Source of the DNA: Candidatus Collierbacteria bacterium GW2011_GWB1_44_6
GTDB taxonomy: Bacteria > Patescibacteriota > Microgenomatia > UBA1400 > MFAQ01
Direction: 5' to 3'
NCBI GenBank assembly: GCA_000998025.1
Contig: LCJG01000022.1
Location: 457 to 12,461, forward strand
Length of the DNA stretch: 12,005 nucleotides
The position numbers were made by a program, and so were the translations under genes. Position 1 is the stretch's first letter; each line of letters starts with the position of its first letter. A model generated the notes under the pieces. It saw only the letters and a program-made list of their open reading frames with translations. It did no database searches and was not told the DNA's origin. This document shows positions 1 to 6,562 of the stretch, one piece after another.

Positions 1-271
1 AAATCCTCCTGGCAATGGTATACAAATCCGTACCCACAAGAGCATCAGAGGGTAGCATAACCAACACAATATTGTCGTCGGTAATGAGGGTCTTTTCCAA
101 CTTATTTGCTGTATCGTAATCGGTTCCCTCTGTGCCAGGTGCCACATAGACGTTTGAAGCCTTTAGGGCTTCAATAGCGTCAATCACATAATCCCCGGCA
201 CTTACACTACGGGGAACCAAAAGCGACAGGGCAAGTAAAGCCAAAATTAACAACTTCCATGGCGACTTCAT
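1..271 (-). CDS. Secreted or membrane-anchored small protein, partial (3' end outside window)
   Basis: The frame opens at ATG 271 and stays open for 90 codons to the window edge, so the C-terminus is missing. A near-ideal ribosome binding site, TAAGGAGG, lies just upstream. Residues 1-25 form a signal peptide (KSPWK, then a Leu-rich core, ending VSA before GDY). The mature part begins with DYVIDAIEALKASNVYVAPGTEG and continues to a hydrophobic strand (NIVLVMLP). This 'helix, then VYV.P, then V.LP' pattern recalls small secreted or anchored proteins such as the actinobacterial Rv1476/TPM-like group, but the match is by eye only. It has its own promoter and follows the terminator of the TelA operon, so it is probably transcribed separately while belonging to the same neighbourhood. 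The existence of the gene is well supported; the family is not. Confidence 0.75.
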   Translation of the reverse strand, partial: MKSPWKLLILALLALSLLVPRSVSAGDYVIDAIEALKASNVYVAPGTEGTDYDTANKLEKTLITDDNIVLVMLPSDALVGTDLYTIARRI

Positions 272-315
272 CCAAACCTCCTTATTTCCTATCTATAAGA
301 TAATTTCAACGTTCT

Positions 316-330
316 TACTATCGGATAGTA
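316..330. promoter_or_regulatory. Palindrome over the predicted transcription start
   Basis: TACTATC-G-GATAGTA is a perfect inverted repeat with 7-base arms around a single base, at the predicted start of transcription and touching the -10 box. This is a typical place for a repressor operator. It could also form a small hairpin at the 5' end of the mRNA. The regulator is unknown. Confidence 0.4.
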
Positions 331-357
331 TTTTACCATTTTCCAACGTTATGTCAA
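330..357 (-). promoter_or_regulatory. Promoter of the gene at 1-271
   Basis: On the minus strand TTGACA (352-357) is followed after 16 bases by TAAAAT (330-335). The start of transcription would fall near 323, about 50 bases before the ATG at 271. It lies between the TelA terminator and this gene, which is where a separate promoter is expected. Confidence 0.6.
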
Positions 358-395
358 TGGCTATGGGACCCCAAGTGTGATATTTTTGTCAAGAA

Positions 396-419
396 AATCC
401 CCGCCTGTTGGCGGGGATT
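396..419 (-). terminator. Intrinsic terminator of the TelA operon
   Basis: AATCCCCGCC and GGCGGGGATT form a perfect 10-base-pair stem with a 4-base loop, 26 bases after the TelA stop. On the minus strand the 3' arm runs into a short T-rich tail (ATTTTCTT). It closes the operon that starts at about 5466. Confidence 0.85.
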
Positions 420-445
420 ATACCGATAAATAAATCTACTTGAAA

Positions 446-1759
446 CTACGCATTGCCGAGATCGGCAACCAGCTGGCCGAGACGAACTTCGGTCTCGCGC
501 TGCATAACTTCGACCTTGTCCATATTGTCCCGGGTGTTCTTGATACCGCGGCTTGCGGCCGCGATCGTCGCTTCCAGGGAGCGCATGGTGGTCTGCACGT
601 CCAACAGAGCGCTGTTGGCAGCCGCCTGAAGGGCGTCTGCGGCAACACCAACGGAGGCGGAGGCATCAGCTTCTGCCCTGCGCACATCCTGGCTGGCCTT
701 GGCAATACGGAGCGCGGAGACAATGTCTACCACGAGTCCGAGCTGCAAACCAAGAGCTGCGATCAGGTTAGTGCGAGTAAACTCAACATCTGCGCGGATC
801 ACAGCCACGGAGGCATGAATCGTGCCGATGATCGAGTAAAGGCCGATCTCCTTCACGGCAAAACTCTTGAGGTCGATCAAACGCTTGATCAGAATCTGCA
901 GGAATGCCTGTTGATCCTTCACCAGCTCGTTGAGCGGTCCGCGGTCGGCACCCTTCGCATTCGACAGTTCCTTCTCAAGGCTTTTCAGCTCAGCGCGTGT
1001 GTCATCGATGATGGCTTCGAGTGCCAAACCGTTGATACAAGTCTGAAGCAAGTCCTTCTTGACCATGTCGCGGCGGGCGCGCAGAGAAGCGGATACCCGG
1101 TCCAACATAACGGACTTCTTGGCCAAGTCCTGACCAATCATGCTCAAGCGGGTCTGGTAATCCAAAACACGATTGAGAACCTTGTTAAACAGGCGCTTGA
1201 ACAGAAAGTCGATCGCGCTGGCGTTTTTTCCCCAGTTGGCGAGGATCTCAGTTGCCTTTTCTTCGATTTCAGCGGCTTTGACGTTGTCATCCTTGCTGAT
1301 ACTGCCAGCGACACCAGTGGCCTGGTCGAGCGCTTTCGCGACTTCGAGTTTCGCCATACCGGTTGCCTTGGTCTCAGCGCTGTTGATGAACATCTGGACA
1401 ATCTTGTCCGGGATGGTTCCATACGTGGCAGCCGAGTCAATGTTGAGTTCCACTGCGGCGCGGCGGGTTACTTCACCGGCAGCAAACTTCTGCTCTGCGC
1501 GCTCGAACCAAACATTGATCACCTGTTGAAGATCGAAACTGGCTCCTTCGCTGGACGCCAAATTTTCGATCTCTGCACTAACCTGTTCCAAATCAGTAGC
1601 GACTTCAGCATCGGCCTTGTCAAGTTCGGTTTCGACGATCAGCGCCTTTTCTTCGGCAGCCATTTCGACATATTCGGCGCGCTGTTCAGCAAGTTTGCCA
1701 CTTGACTTACCTTCGGGAACGTTGCCAATCGGGGCCAAAAGGTTCTTCATATCAGACAT
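446..1759 (-). CDS. telA: TelA-family protein (toxic anion/tellurite resistance family)
   Basis: This 437-residue soluble protein is almost entirely helical, with no signal peptide or membrane segment, so it should be cytoplasmic or peripheral to the membrane. The C-terminal two thirds (about 180-430) show the TelA pattern: a helical block with paired Leu and basic residues (SLRARRDMVKKDLL), a segment QAFLQILIKRLIDLKSF, then a 'T.NLIAALGLQL' helix and a long Ala-rich coiled tail. The N-terminal 170 residues are charged, Ala/Glu-rich and family-atypical. The start is ATG 1759, with AAGGAG nine bases upstream; a longer reading from a TTG at 1777 would put the start upstream of that site. TelA proteins were named from tellurite-resistance plasmids, but their molecular activity is unsettled; in Bacillus telA (yaaN) sits beside xpaC. 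Here it follows an XpaC-like gene, a solute-binding-like gene and a VWA lipoprotein. The 113-base gap before it has a weak CAGGT/ACCTG hairpin (1809-1829) and no clear promoter. Confidence 0.8.
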   Translation of the reverse strand: MSDMKNLLAPIGNVPEGKSSGKLAEQRAEYVEMAAEEKALIVETELDKADAEVATDLEQVSAEIENLASSEGASFDLQQVINVWFERAEQKFAAGEVTRRAAVELNIDSAATYGTIPDKIVQMFINSAETKATGMAKLEVAKALDQATGVAGSISKDDNVKAAEIEEKATEILANWGKNASAIDFLFKRLFNKVLNRVLDYQTRLSMIGQDLAKKSVMLDRVSASLRARRDMVKKDLLQTCINGLALEAIIDDTRAELKSLEKELSNAKGADRGPLNELVKDQQAFLQILIKRLIDLKSFAVKEIGLYSIIGTIHASVAVIRADVEFTRTNLIAALGLQLGLVVDIVSALRIAKASQDVRRAEADASASVGVAADALQAAANSALLDVQTTMRSLEATIAAASRGIKNTRDNMDKVEVMQRETEVRLGQLVADLGNA

Positions 1760-1872
1760 TGTTTGTTTCTCCTTCAAAGGATTTGTGTTTGTGAAACTGT
1801 TTGTTTTCAGGTAGCTTCACTTCACCTGTCGTTCAAAAGAAAAAAATCTCCTCTGGTATCCCCTTAAAAGAT

Positions 1873-3054
1873 CTACTGACCGAACTTACCCTCATCGTAG
1901 TCGCGGATGATTTGCTTGATCTTGCTCATCACCTGCGGCAGAGGGTCGCTGACTACCTGATACTTCGCGTCTGCATCGATCCAAGGGGCTACATCAACCG
2001 GAGGATTGTTGTAGGACCCGGCTTGCAGCCCGGACTCGCTCAAGATCTGACGGATCACATCATCATTCGCCACAGTGTCTGCAAACTGCTTTCCAATAGC
2101 ATCCAATGGAATCAGTGGGAACTGGTTCACCACGAGGATCTCTGGATAGATCGCGACGTTTGCGTCTGCATTGCGGGTCTTTTGATTTTCCGTCAGTTTA
2201 TTCCACCACTGTGCGTAGCAAGACTCTCCTGCCACAATCAAAGGTGTCGGATTTGAGTCTTGGTCAAAGAAGTTCAAACAAAACGCGAGTGAATCGTCAC
2301 GGCCCGGAACCTGAGCAGCATTTCGGATCAGCTGGACCAGGTAATTCTGGAAAAACGGATCTTCCATCTGTTCAGGCGTGACCGCATACTGACAGCCGTC
2401 ACCATCGGCGCAAGTCAGCGCGTAACCGGTTGTGATGCGTCCGCCCGAACTCCTGGCAGGATTGGGGAAACCAATCTTTACCGGACCGGGATAGTCAACG
2501 CCTAAGGTTTCCCAGAGTGCGTTATTGACATCGGCATCAAACAATACTTGTGTATTGGCCGCGGTGATCCGGTAAACAGGGCCATCCATGTAGGCAAGGC
2601 CTGCGTCCACCATTGCTTCCACCAATTCCCGTTTTCCAAAGAACGGATAGGGGGTTCTGGCAAAAACTACGGTAGTCATGATCTTCTTCGGATCACCGGT
2701 TGAAGGCAAAACTACCCCCTCGAACTTTGTAATCATTTCCTGCTCGGCCGAAAAAGCGCCGGGCTGGAGGAAGTTGACATCTTTATAGTCGATCGCATCC
2801 GGATTCGGCCAGGTGTCATATCCCGAATTACTCAGAATGTTGACACAGTAACCTAGTTCCGCAAGGCGCTCAACCATCTTGGGGTTTTCTACAAAAAAGC
2901 CCATCCCACCTACACCATTCACCTGAATACAGGGAGTCGGCGTCGGCGTCGGCGGGTGGGCCTTTTCATTGGCCCTGCGCGCAAGATACAAACCCCCCGA
3001 AAGCGCGAAGACCGCAAGAATAATGATCGCTACATACCAAACTTTCCGGTCCAT
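1873..3054 (-). CDS. Membrane-anchored extracellular solute-binding-like protein, cysteine-containing
   Basis: A 393-residue protein with one N-terminal membrane helix (about 7-26, uncleaved type), a PTPTPTP linker (35-41) and a large extracellular domain. The domain reads like a type II periplasmic binding protein: a central strand-turn PVKIGFPNPARSSGG (191-205) corresponding to the 'dP.sSg' ligand-binding turn, and a late PLIVAGESCYAQWW segment similar to the 'vgYes' element in the neighbouring VWA protein. It holds six cysteines (42, 70, 215, 221, 259, 279), all predicted outside, so disulphides are likely. No ABC transporter permease or ATPase is nearby, so a sensing or structural role is more likely than uptake. 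Its ATG overlaps the stop of the upstream gene (TAATG), with AAGGAGGT upstream, so the two are translationally coupled. The ligand is unknown. Confidence 0.7.
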   Translation of the reverse strand: MDRKVWYVAIIILAVFALSGGLYLARRANEKAHPPTPTPTPCIQVNGVGGMGFFVENPKMVERLAELGYCVNILSNSGYDTWPNPDAIDYKDVNFLQPGAFSAEQEMITKFEGVVLPSTGDPKKIMTTVVFARTPYPFFGKRELVEAMVDAGLAYMDGPVYRITAANTQVLFDADVNNALWETLGVDYPGPVKIGFPNPARSSGGRITTGYALTCADGDGCQYAVTPEQMEDPFFQNYLVQLIRNAAQVPGRDDSLAFCLNFFDQDSNPTPLIVAGESCYAQWWNKLTENQKTRNADANVAIYPEILVVNQFPLIPLDAIGKQFADTVANDDVIRQILSESGLQAGSYNNPPVDVAPWIDADAKYQVVSDPLPQVMSKIKQIIRDYDEGKFGQ

Positions 3055-3647
3055 TATCTACCTCCTTCAGGATTTATACCCGCAGACTGCATGTCTGTTT
3101 CTAGCTCATACAAGCCGGTCAGGTATGTATCGGTTGAATCTATCCCATCCCTCTGGTATTTCAGGATGAGATCATCAAAGTGGAGCAGTACGCCGCGGAT
3201 TTTTTTCGCTTCTGATGCCTCAAGAGGAAAATGGCCAGATTCATGACCTCGCCACCTTTTCAAAAGCTCAGATAGGTTCCAGAGCATGGGTATAACTTTT
3301 TCCTCAATCTTACCCTGAGCCGTACCCTTTCCCTCAAGTCCATCAATGAGTCCTTTAAACGTGAGAAGAGCTTTTTCAACTTCTTCCACAATCGAGGAGT
3401 CACTAACTTTCTTAAGAAGTAAGGTGGCTGCTGTCAATAGCTTTCTGGCTTCCGCAAACTTTATCTTTCTGTTTAACCTTCTCGCCTGGTCATTTGGCAA
3501 CCACACACAAAGAACGAACAGGATTGCCAAGACGCCGGGGCCCACGATAAACGCGTAGCCCACGTCCAAAAGCCACCACACGAGAAAGAACACAGGAATA
3601 GACAACAGAAGCCAAAGTGGGTTTCCGTTTTTAATTTCAGATTCCAT
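3054..3647 (-). CDS. Two-helix membrane protein, XpaC-like
   Basis: A 197-residue protein with two close membrane helices (about 11-27 and 30-50) and a 145-residue helical, charged cytoplasmic tail. The tail order resembles the XpaC family (annotated as '5-bromo-4-chloroindolyl phosphate hydrolysis' proteins): a basic helix after the membrane, a KVIPMLWNLSELLKRW helix like the XpaC '..LP..L.LLEKY' block, and an end IDSTDTYLTGLYELETDM.. like its 'D...DI..L...L..DGL' end. This is an alignment by eye, strengthened because XpaC and TelA are neighbours in Bacillus. The start is taken as ATG 3647: TAGGAG, which overlaps the VWA stop codon, lies seven bases before it. An in-frame ATG at 3680 has no such site and would overlap the VWA gene. 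XpaC's biochemical role is unknown. Confidence 0.6.
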   Translation of the reverse strand: MESEIKNGNPLWLLLSIPVFFLVWWLLDVGYAFIVGPGVLAILFVLCVWLPNDQARRLNRKIKFAEARKLLTAATLLLKKVSDSSIVEEVEKALLTFKGLIDGLEGKGTAQGKIEEKVIPMLWNLSELLKRWRGHESGHFPLEASEAKKIRGVLLHFDDLILKYQRDGIDSTDTYLTGLYELETDMQSAGINPEGGR

Positions 3648-3657
3648 TTTTATGCTC

Positions 3658-5427
3658 CTATCGTCCGATGATCTGCTCAAAAGCTTCGATCAGTTCGGCA
3701 TCGTTATTTCCATGGTAGGTGTGTCCGCCGAACCGAGCGGTAAACTCAGCATCGATTGATGCACCTTCAGTTCCGAAGGCAATTCCGATTACGGTTACAT
3801 TGGTTTTACCGGCGAATGCATTCCACTGGTCATAAAAATCAGACCCGCGGATTGTACTGCTGGTATCTTCCCCATCAGTCAGGATCACTATGTAGTAATC
3901 CTTTTGAGGGTCAAAATCGCTCTCGATTGAGGAAAGCATAATGCCCGACGCATCGAAAATGGCGGTTCCGCCCGACATAAAACCATTAAGTTCATTAATG
4001 GTCGTCATGCCGAACCGGTTGCTGTCCCAGTTACCGGTCGACGGCCCCATAAAGTAATGCAGGCGGTCACGAGCAACTGTAGTATTGCTACCGGTGCTGC
4101 TCGTTACCAGTTGGGACGTTTCTGTACTGAAAAAATAATACTCAAACACATCGTTCTGACCGGGTGTCAGCTTGTTAGCGCTTAACCAATCAGGACTTGT
4201 TATTTTCTGAAGCGCCATGTCCATTGCTTGAATTCTCCAAACGGTCTCTTCCTTCGGACCTTCCGGAGTATCGACCACAACAGTCATTTGTGGGAGTTGG
4301 AAAGTGGAAGGCGACACATCGATCAGGACTTTCACCACTTTCGCTCGTTTGTAATAATCTCGATAGATATCCATCGCAAGCGACGCCACCGAATAGGTAG
4401 GCGGTGCTGCGTATGTCACAGCCGGCGACAGCGTCAAGCCCCACTCGGGTTTATACAAATCGGTGCTCAGATCGACAACATCCTTCTGAGGACGAACTCC
4501 CGTTCCGGAAATGTAAATCTGACCTTCTTCCGAAGAGACAAACTGCGAAAAGAGCTTATAAGCCTCGAGGTATGTCGTTCCCTCAAGCTGCAGACGGCCA
4601 AGAGTCACTGTCGAAATCACAGACGGGTCAAAGTAGAAGAACACAAACGGTTCACCACGACCCGCATTGATTCCGCCCTTCCCGAGGAAGGAAGACTCAT
4701 AACCGACCACCCCATCAAACAGTCCTTGCGTATCGTTGAGCACCATGTCAATTGCGGCACTCGAAGACGTTTCGGATCGGACATAGTGATCGTAGATCCG
4801 TTTTCCGTAATCAATCGCTTCCTGGTTTTGCACCTGGTCGATCGACAACTGGTTATAAGGACCGTAAAAGGAGCTCAAGGTCTGGAAAAACATCATCAGG
4901 GCCGGAGTACTGACATAAGCAGGTGCCGTTACAATCTTCAGCTGGCCCGTCTCCATCAAGTTGGCATACTGAGCCATCGATAGGGGGGTACCCTTCTGCA
5001 AACCCAAACGGTTAACGCTGCTTTCTTTAAGCCAAACGCCCACGACTGAATTCCCGACAAAAGCTTGCTCGTTCAGGCCATCGGCAAACAAGTTTGAATC
5101 AAACATGAATGCCATCGGCTGTCCGGACAAAAAGTCGGCAGGAGCTTTTGAAAGCAAAGATGCTTTAAGCTCAACGGCTTCTGACGCTTCCATCAGGTAA
5201 GCACAGACAGTCAAACCGGTCTTCTCTTTAAACAGACTGAGAAGCCCTTTTGTGCCATCCGGCTGGTCCTCAAGAATACGCTGGCCGTTTGAGCCCACAA
5301 CCACGGTGAGATCTGCGTTGGCGCAAGTCACTTCAGGGCTTTCCGCTACCGGACCGCCTTGAGCGGGTGTGCCACACGCAACACCGAGCAAAACCATAAC
5401 AATCAGAACAATCAATCCTCTTCTCAT
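3658..5427 (-). CDS. Lipoprotein with solute-binding-like N-terminal half and C-terminal VWA domain
   Basis: A 589-residue protein exported as a lipoprotein: the leader ends LLGVAC with the lipid-bearing cysteine at 18. Residues 30-340 look like a type II periplasmic binding domain (TVVVGSNG..., KIVTAPAYVSTPALMMFFQ, DGVVGYESSFL, then a helix EAYKLFSQFVSSEEGQ typical of the second lobe). Residues 365-589 are a von Willebrand A domain with all metal-site (MIDAS) positions present: DVSPS (D370, S372, S374), T488 in MSGGT, and D518 in TDGED. The metal site should therefore be functional and could bind a partner protein. C35 and C75 could form a disulphide. A clear AAGGAG precedes ATG 5427 and the gene has its own promoter. 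It is the first gene of the unit leading to TelA. Such two-domain proteins are often annotated 'substrate-binding and VWA domain-containing'; the ligand is unknown. Confidence 0.85.
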   Translation of the reverse strand: MRRGLIVLIVMVLLGVACGTPAQGGPVAESPEVTCANADLTVVVGSNGQRILEDQPDGTKGLLSLFKEKTGLTVCAYLMEASEAVELKASLLSKAPADFLSGQPMAFMFDSNLFADGLNEQAFVGNSVVGVWLKESSVNRLGLQKGTPLSMAQYANLMETGQLKIVTAPAYVSTPALMMFFQTLSSFYGPYNQLSIDQVQNQEAIDYGKRIYDHYVRSETSSSAAIDMVLNDTQGLFDGVVGYESSFLGKGGINAGRGEPFVFFYFDPSVISTVTLGRLQLEGTTYLEAYKLFSQFVSSEEGQIYISGTGVRPQKDVVDLSTDLYKPEWGLTLSPAVTYAAPPTYSVASLAMDIYRDYYKRAKVVKVLIDVSPSTFQLPQMTVVVDTPEGPKEETVWRIQAMDMALQKITSPDWLSANKLTPGQNDVFEYYFFSTETSQLVTSSTGSNTTVARDRLHYFMGPSTGNWDSNRFGMTTINELNGFMSGGTAIFDASGIMLSSIESDFDPQKDYYIVILTDGEDTSSTIRGSDFYDQWNAFAGKTNVTVIGIAFGTEGASIDAEFTARFGGHTYHGNNDAELIEAFEQIIGR

Positions 5428-5451
5428 CTTTACTCCTTATTCAAATAGATT

Positions 5452-5466
5452 TTCAAGGATCTTCAA
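5452..5466. promoter_or_regulatory. Direct repeat in the start region of the VWA operon
   Basis: TTCAAG-GAT-CTTCAA contains two TTCAA copies one helical turn (10 bases) apart. The same TTCAAG-N3-CTTCAA arrangement occurs at 6394-6408, in front of the other promoter of this cluster. It falls at the predicted start of transcription, so it could be an operator shared by both units. It may also be chance, since the motif is short. Confidence 0.35.
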
Positions 5467-5473
5467 ACGAAGT

Positions 5474-5502
5474 ATTTTCTCACGGCTATAGGCTCTTGTC
5501 AA
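5474..5502 (-). promoter_or_regulatory. Promoter of the VWA-XpaC-SBP-TelA operon
   Basis: TTGACA (5497-5502) is followed after 17 bases by GAAAAT (5474-5479) within AAAATACT, the same wording as the -10 region of the promoter at 330-357. It lies directly downstream of the terminator at 5531-5556, so the operon has a separate start, near 5466. Confidence 0.55.
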
Positions 5503-5530
5503 GATTCTTACATAACTAAAGCATAAAAAA

Positions 5531-5556
5531 ATCGGGACTAGAAATCTAATCCCGAT
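5531..5556 (-). terminator. Strong intrinsic terminator overlapping a stop codon
   Basis: Two 12-base arms (5531-5542 and 5545-5556) pair along their length with one G-U pair when read as minus-strand RNA, followed by seven T residues. The stem begins inside the last codons of the 92-residue gene: its Tyr-Arg-Asp-stop codons form part of the 5' arm. This separates the first two genes from the VWA operon. Confidence 0.9.
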
Positions 5557-5824
5557 AATTCAATGTGAGTGAATCAGCTTCTATCACACGATACCGAAAC
5601 ACCACCTTTCCGGTTTCGTCGGTGGTTACACCAGTGATTTCGGCCTTCAGCGTATAGCTGGATACCCGAGGATCCACAACATTCTGCGAATTGGCTGATT
5701 TTGCAAGCATAAAGAGCCCGTAGCCGGTTCCCCCGAACAAAACAACGATCAGAATGATCACCAGCAGGTTATTCCATATGACACACCCTGCGATGTACAA
5801 AAAGTCGGACAGTTTTCTCAACAT
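5546..5824 (-). CDS. Small single-pass membrane protein, unknown function
   Basis: A 92-residue protein with a short N-terminal segment, one membrane helix (about 17-41, VIWNNLLVIILIVVLFGGTG) and a polar C-terminal part. The tail alternates in a way that suggests beta strands (SYTLKAEITGV, GKVVFRYRVIEA, SLTLNY), probably a small outward-facing domain. GGAG lies eight bases before the ATG. It follows the 151-residue gene by 31 bases and shares its transcript, which ends at the terminator overlapping this stop codon. I do not recognise the family. Position beside the VWA/TelA operon suggests an accessory membrane subunit, as an inference only. Confidence 0.7.
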   Translation of the reverse strand: MLRKLSDFLYIAGCVIWNNLLVIILIVVLFGGTGYGLFMLAKSANSQNVVDPRVSSYTLKAEITGVTTDETGKVVFRYRVIEADSLTLNYRD

Positions 5825-5855
5825 TTATGGTTCTCCACTCTTTGCAAGTTGTTTT

Positions 5856-6311
5856 TTATGATTTCACAACGCCGAGCGCAAAACACAGAAAAATGGTCAG
5901 CGCCAAGGCATTTCCCATCAGGCTCAGAACACCAAAGAGACAGAGAACCAAGCAGGTGCCGACCAAAACCAGTTTTTCCTTAGTGTCCAGCATATGAATT
6001 CCACGCAGGAAGGTATGAACTGTTTTGGAAAAGAGATCATGCTTCTTTCCGAAATAGAGTCCGGCAAGCGAAACCCCTAGGCCGACGAAGATCAAAGGCC
6101 ATCCACCAGCTGCAAACCAACTCAGAAATGCAGTCCCGGCGGTGTAGCTAGGAAGAGGCCAGAAGTTGTAGACAAAAAAGCTGTGGGTCCACTGAGCCGG
6201 CGCCCAATATAAGACGTTAGCGATCAATAGGACAGGCATCAACCACACAGGCACAGACATTATGAGTTCACCAAGAAAAACCAGTAGGGCTTTTTTAACC
6301 GTTTTGTTCAT
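5856..6311 (-). CDS. Polytopic membrane protein, unknown function
   Basis: A 151-residue protein with about four membrane helices (near 10-36, 62-87, 113-132 and 133-149). A basic loop with a GKKHDLFSK stretch sits between helices two and three, and an aromatic-rich outer loop (YWAPAQWTHSFFVYNFWPLPSY) between helices one and two. AAAGGAG precedes the ATG with normal spacing, and the promoter at 6357-6385 places this as the first gene of its transcript. The family is not recognised and no catalytic motif is visible. The next gene uses a nearly identical start context (..CCATAAATG), which supports both starts. It may be an integral partner for the exported proteins encoded downstream; that rests on location alone. 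Confidence 0.7.
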   Translation of the reverse strand: MNKTVKKALLVFLGELIMSVPVWLMPVLLIANVLYWAPAQWTHSFFVYNFWPLPSYTAGTAFLSWFAAGGWPLIFVGLGVSLAGLYFGKKHDLFSKTVHTFLRGIHMLDTKEKLVLVGTCLVLCLFGVLSLMGNALALTIFLCFALGVVKS

Positions 6312-6340
6312 TTATGGCTCCTTTAGAATGTCAATTTAGC

Positions 6341-6354
6341 GATACGAAAGTATC
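6341..6354. promoter_or_regulatory. Inverted repeat at the predicted transcription start
   Basis: GATAC-GAAA-GTATC is a perfect 5-base inverted repeat with a 4-base centre, covering roughly +1 to +10 of the transcript from the promoter at 6357-6385. It may be an operator or a 5' hairpin that stabilises the mRNA. Confidence 0.35.
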
Positions 6355-6356
6355 TC

Positions 6357-6385
6357 ATAATATCACACATCCTCACGTCAGTCAA
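6357..6385 (-). promoter_or_regulatory. Promoter of the 151- and 92-residue membrane protein genes
   Basis: TTGACT (6380-6385), a 17-base spacer and TATTAT (6357-6362) match the sigma-70 consensus at ten of twelve positions. Transcription would start near 6350, about 39 bases before the ATG at 6311. Confidence 0.75.
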
Positions 6386-6390
6386 TTATT

Positions 6391-6425
6391 GCCTTCAAGT
6401 GCCTTCAAGGAGTCTCCTTGAAGGC
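6391..6425. repeat. GCCTTCAAG repeat array upstream of promoter (possible activator site)
   Basis: GCCTTCAAG occurs at 6391-6399 and again at 6401-6409, exactly 10 bases apart, and inverted as CTTGAAGGC at 6417-6425. The last two form a perfect palindrome (6401-6425) with 12-base arms around one base. The array spans about -41 to -75 of the promoter at 6357-6385, where activators commonly bind. There is no T-tract on either side, so a terminator is less likely. Confidence 0.5.
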
Positions 6426-6474
6426 TCATAGTTCAAAGCTAAATTTTCCTCAACCTACATTCTAGCCTGCAAAG

Positions 6475-6542
6475 CCTGTCCGCCGGCAGGTGGAACTGTC
6501 CTAGCAGCAAAGATAAAACATGTCACTCCTGCGGAGGCAGGA
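6475..6542. repeat. Two short GC-rich hairpins downstream of rho
   Basis: TCCTGC-GGAG-GCAGGA (6527-6542) is a perfect 6-base-pair hairpin. A second, imperfect one pairs CCTG (6475-6478) with CAGG (6487-6490) around CCGCCGG. Both share the CCTGC/GCAGG wording seen again at 8611-8626. They are the only candidates for ending rho, but no clear T-tract follows either on the minus strand. Short dispersed hairpins of this type are common between genes in many CPR genomes (general knowledge, not tested here). Confidence 0.45.
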
Positions 6543-6562
6543 ATCCATCAAGAAAACACTTG

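Noticed and set aside
440..1705. 421-codon plus-strand open frame opposite telA
   Set aside because: It is antisense to a clear TelA gene with a ribosome site and terminator. Its translation has no recognisable domain, and long antisense frames are expected from the codon pattern of TelA.
1757..1777. Longer start of telA at TTG 1777
   Set aside because: The ribosome site AAGGAG would lie inside the coding sequence; ATG 1759 has it at correct spacing.
3645..3680. Longer start for the XpaC-like protein at 3680
   Set aside because: ATG 3647 has TAGGAG at good spacing; the upstream ATG overlaps the VWA gene and has no such site.
4228..4983. 251-codon plus-strand open frame inside the VWA gene
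   Set aside because: It lies opposite a complete VWA/solute-binding coding region, its composition is rich in His and Arg as is usual for a shadow frame, and it has no ribosome site.
6401..6425. Palindrome as the rho terminator
   Set aside because: No T-tract follows on the minus strand, and the repeats continue upstream of the adjacent promoter, which fits a binding site better.
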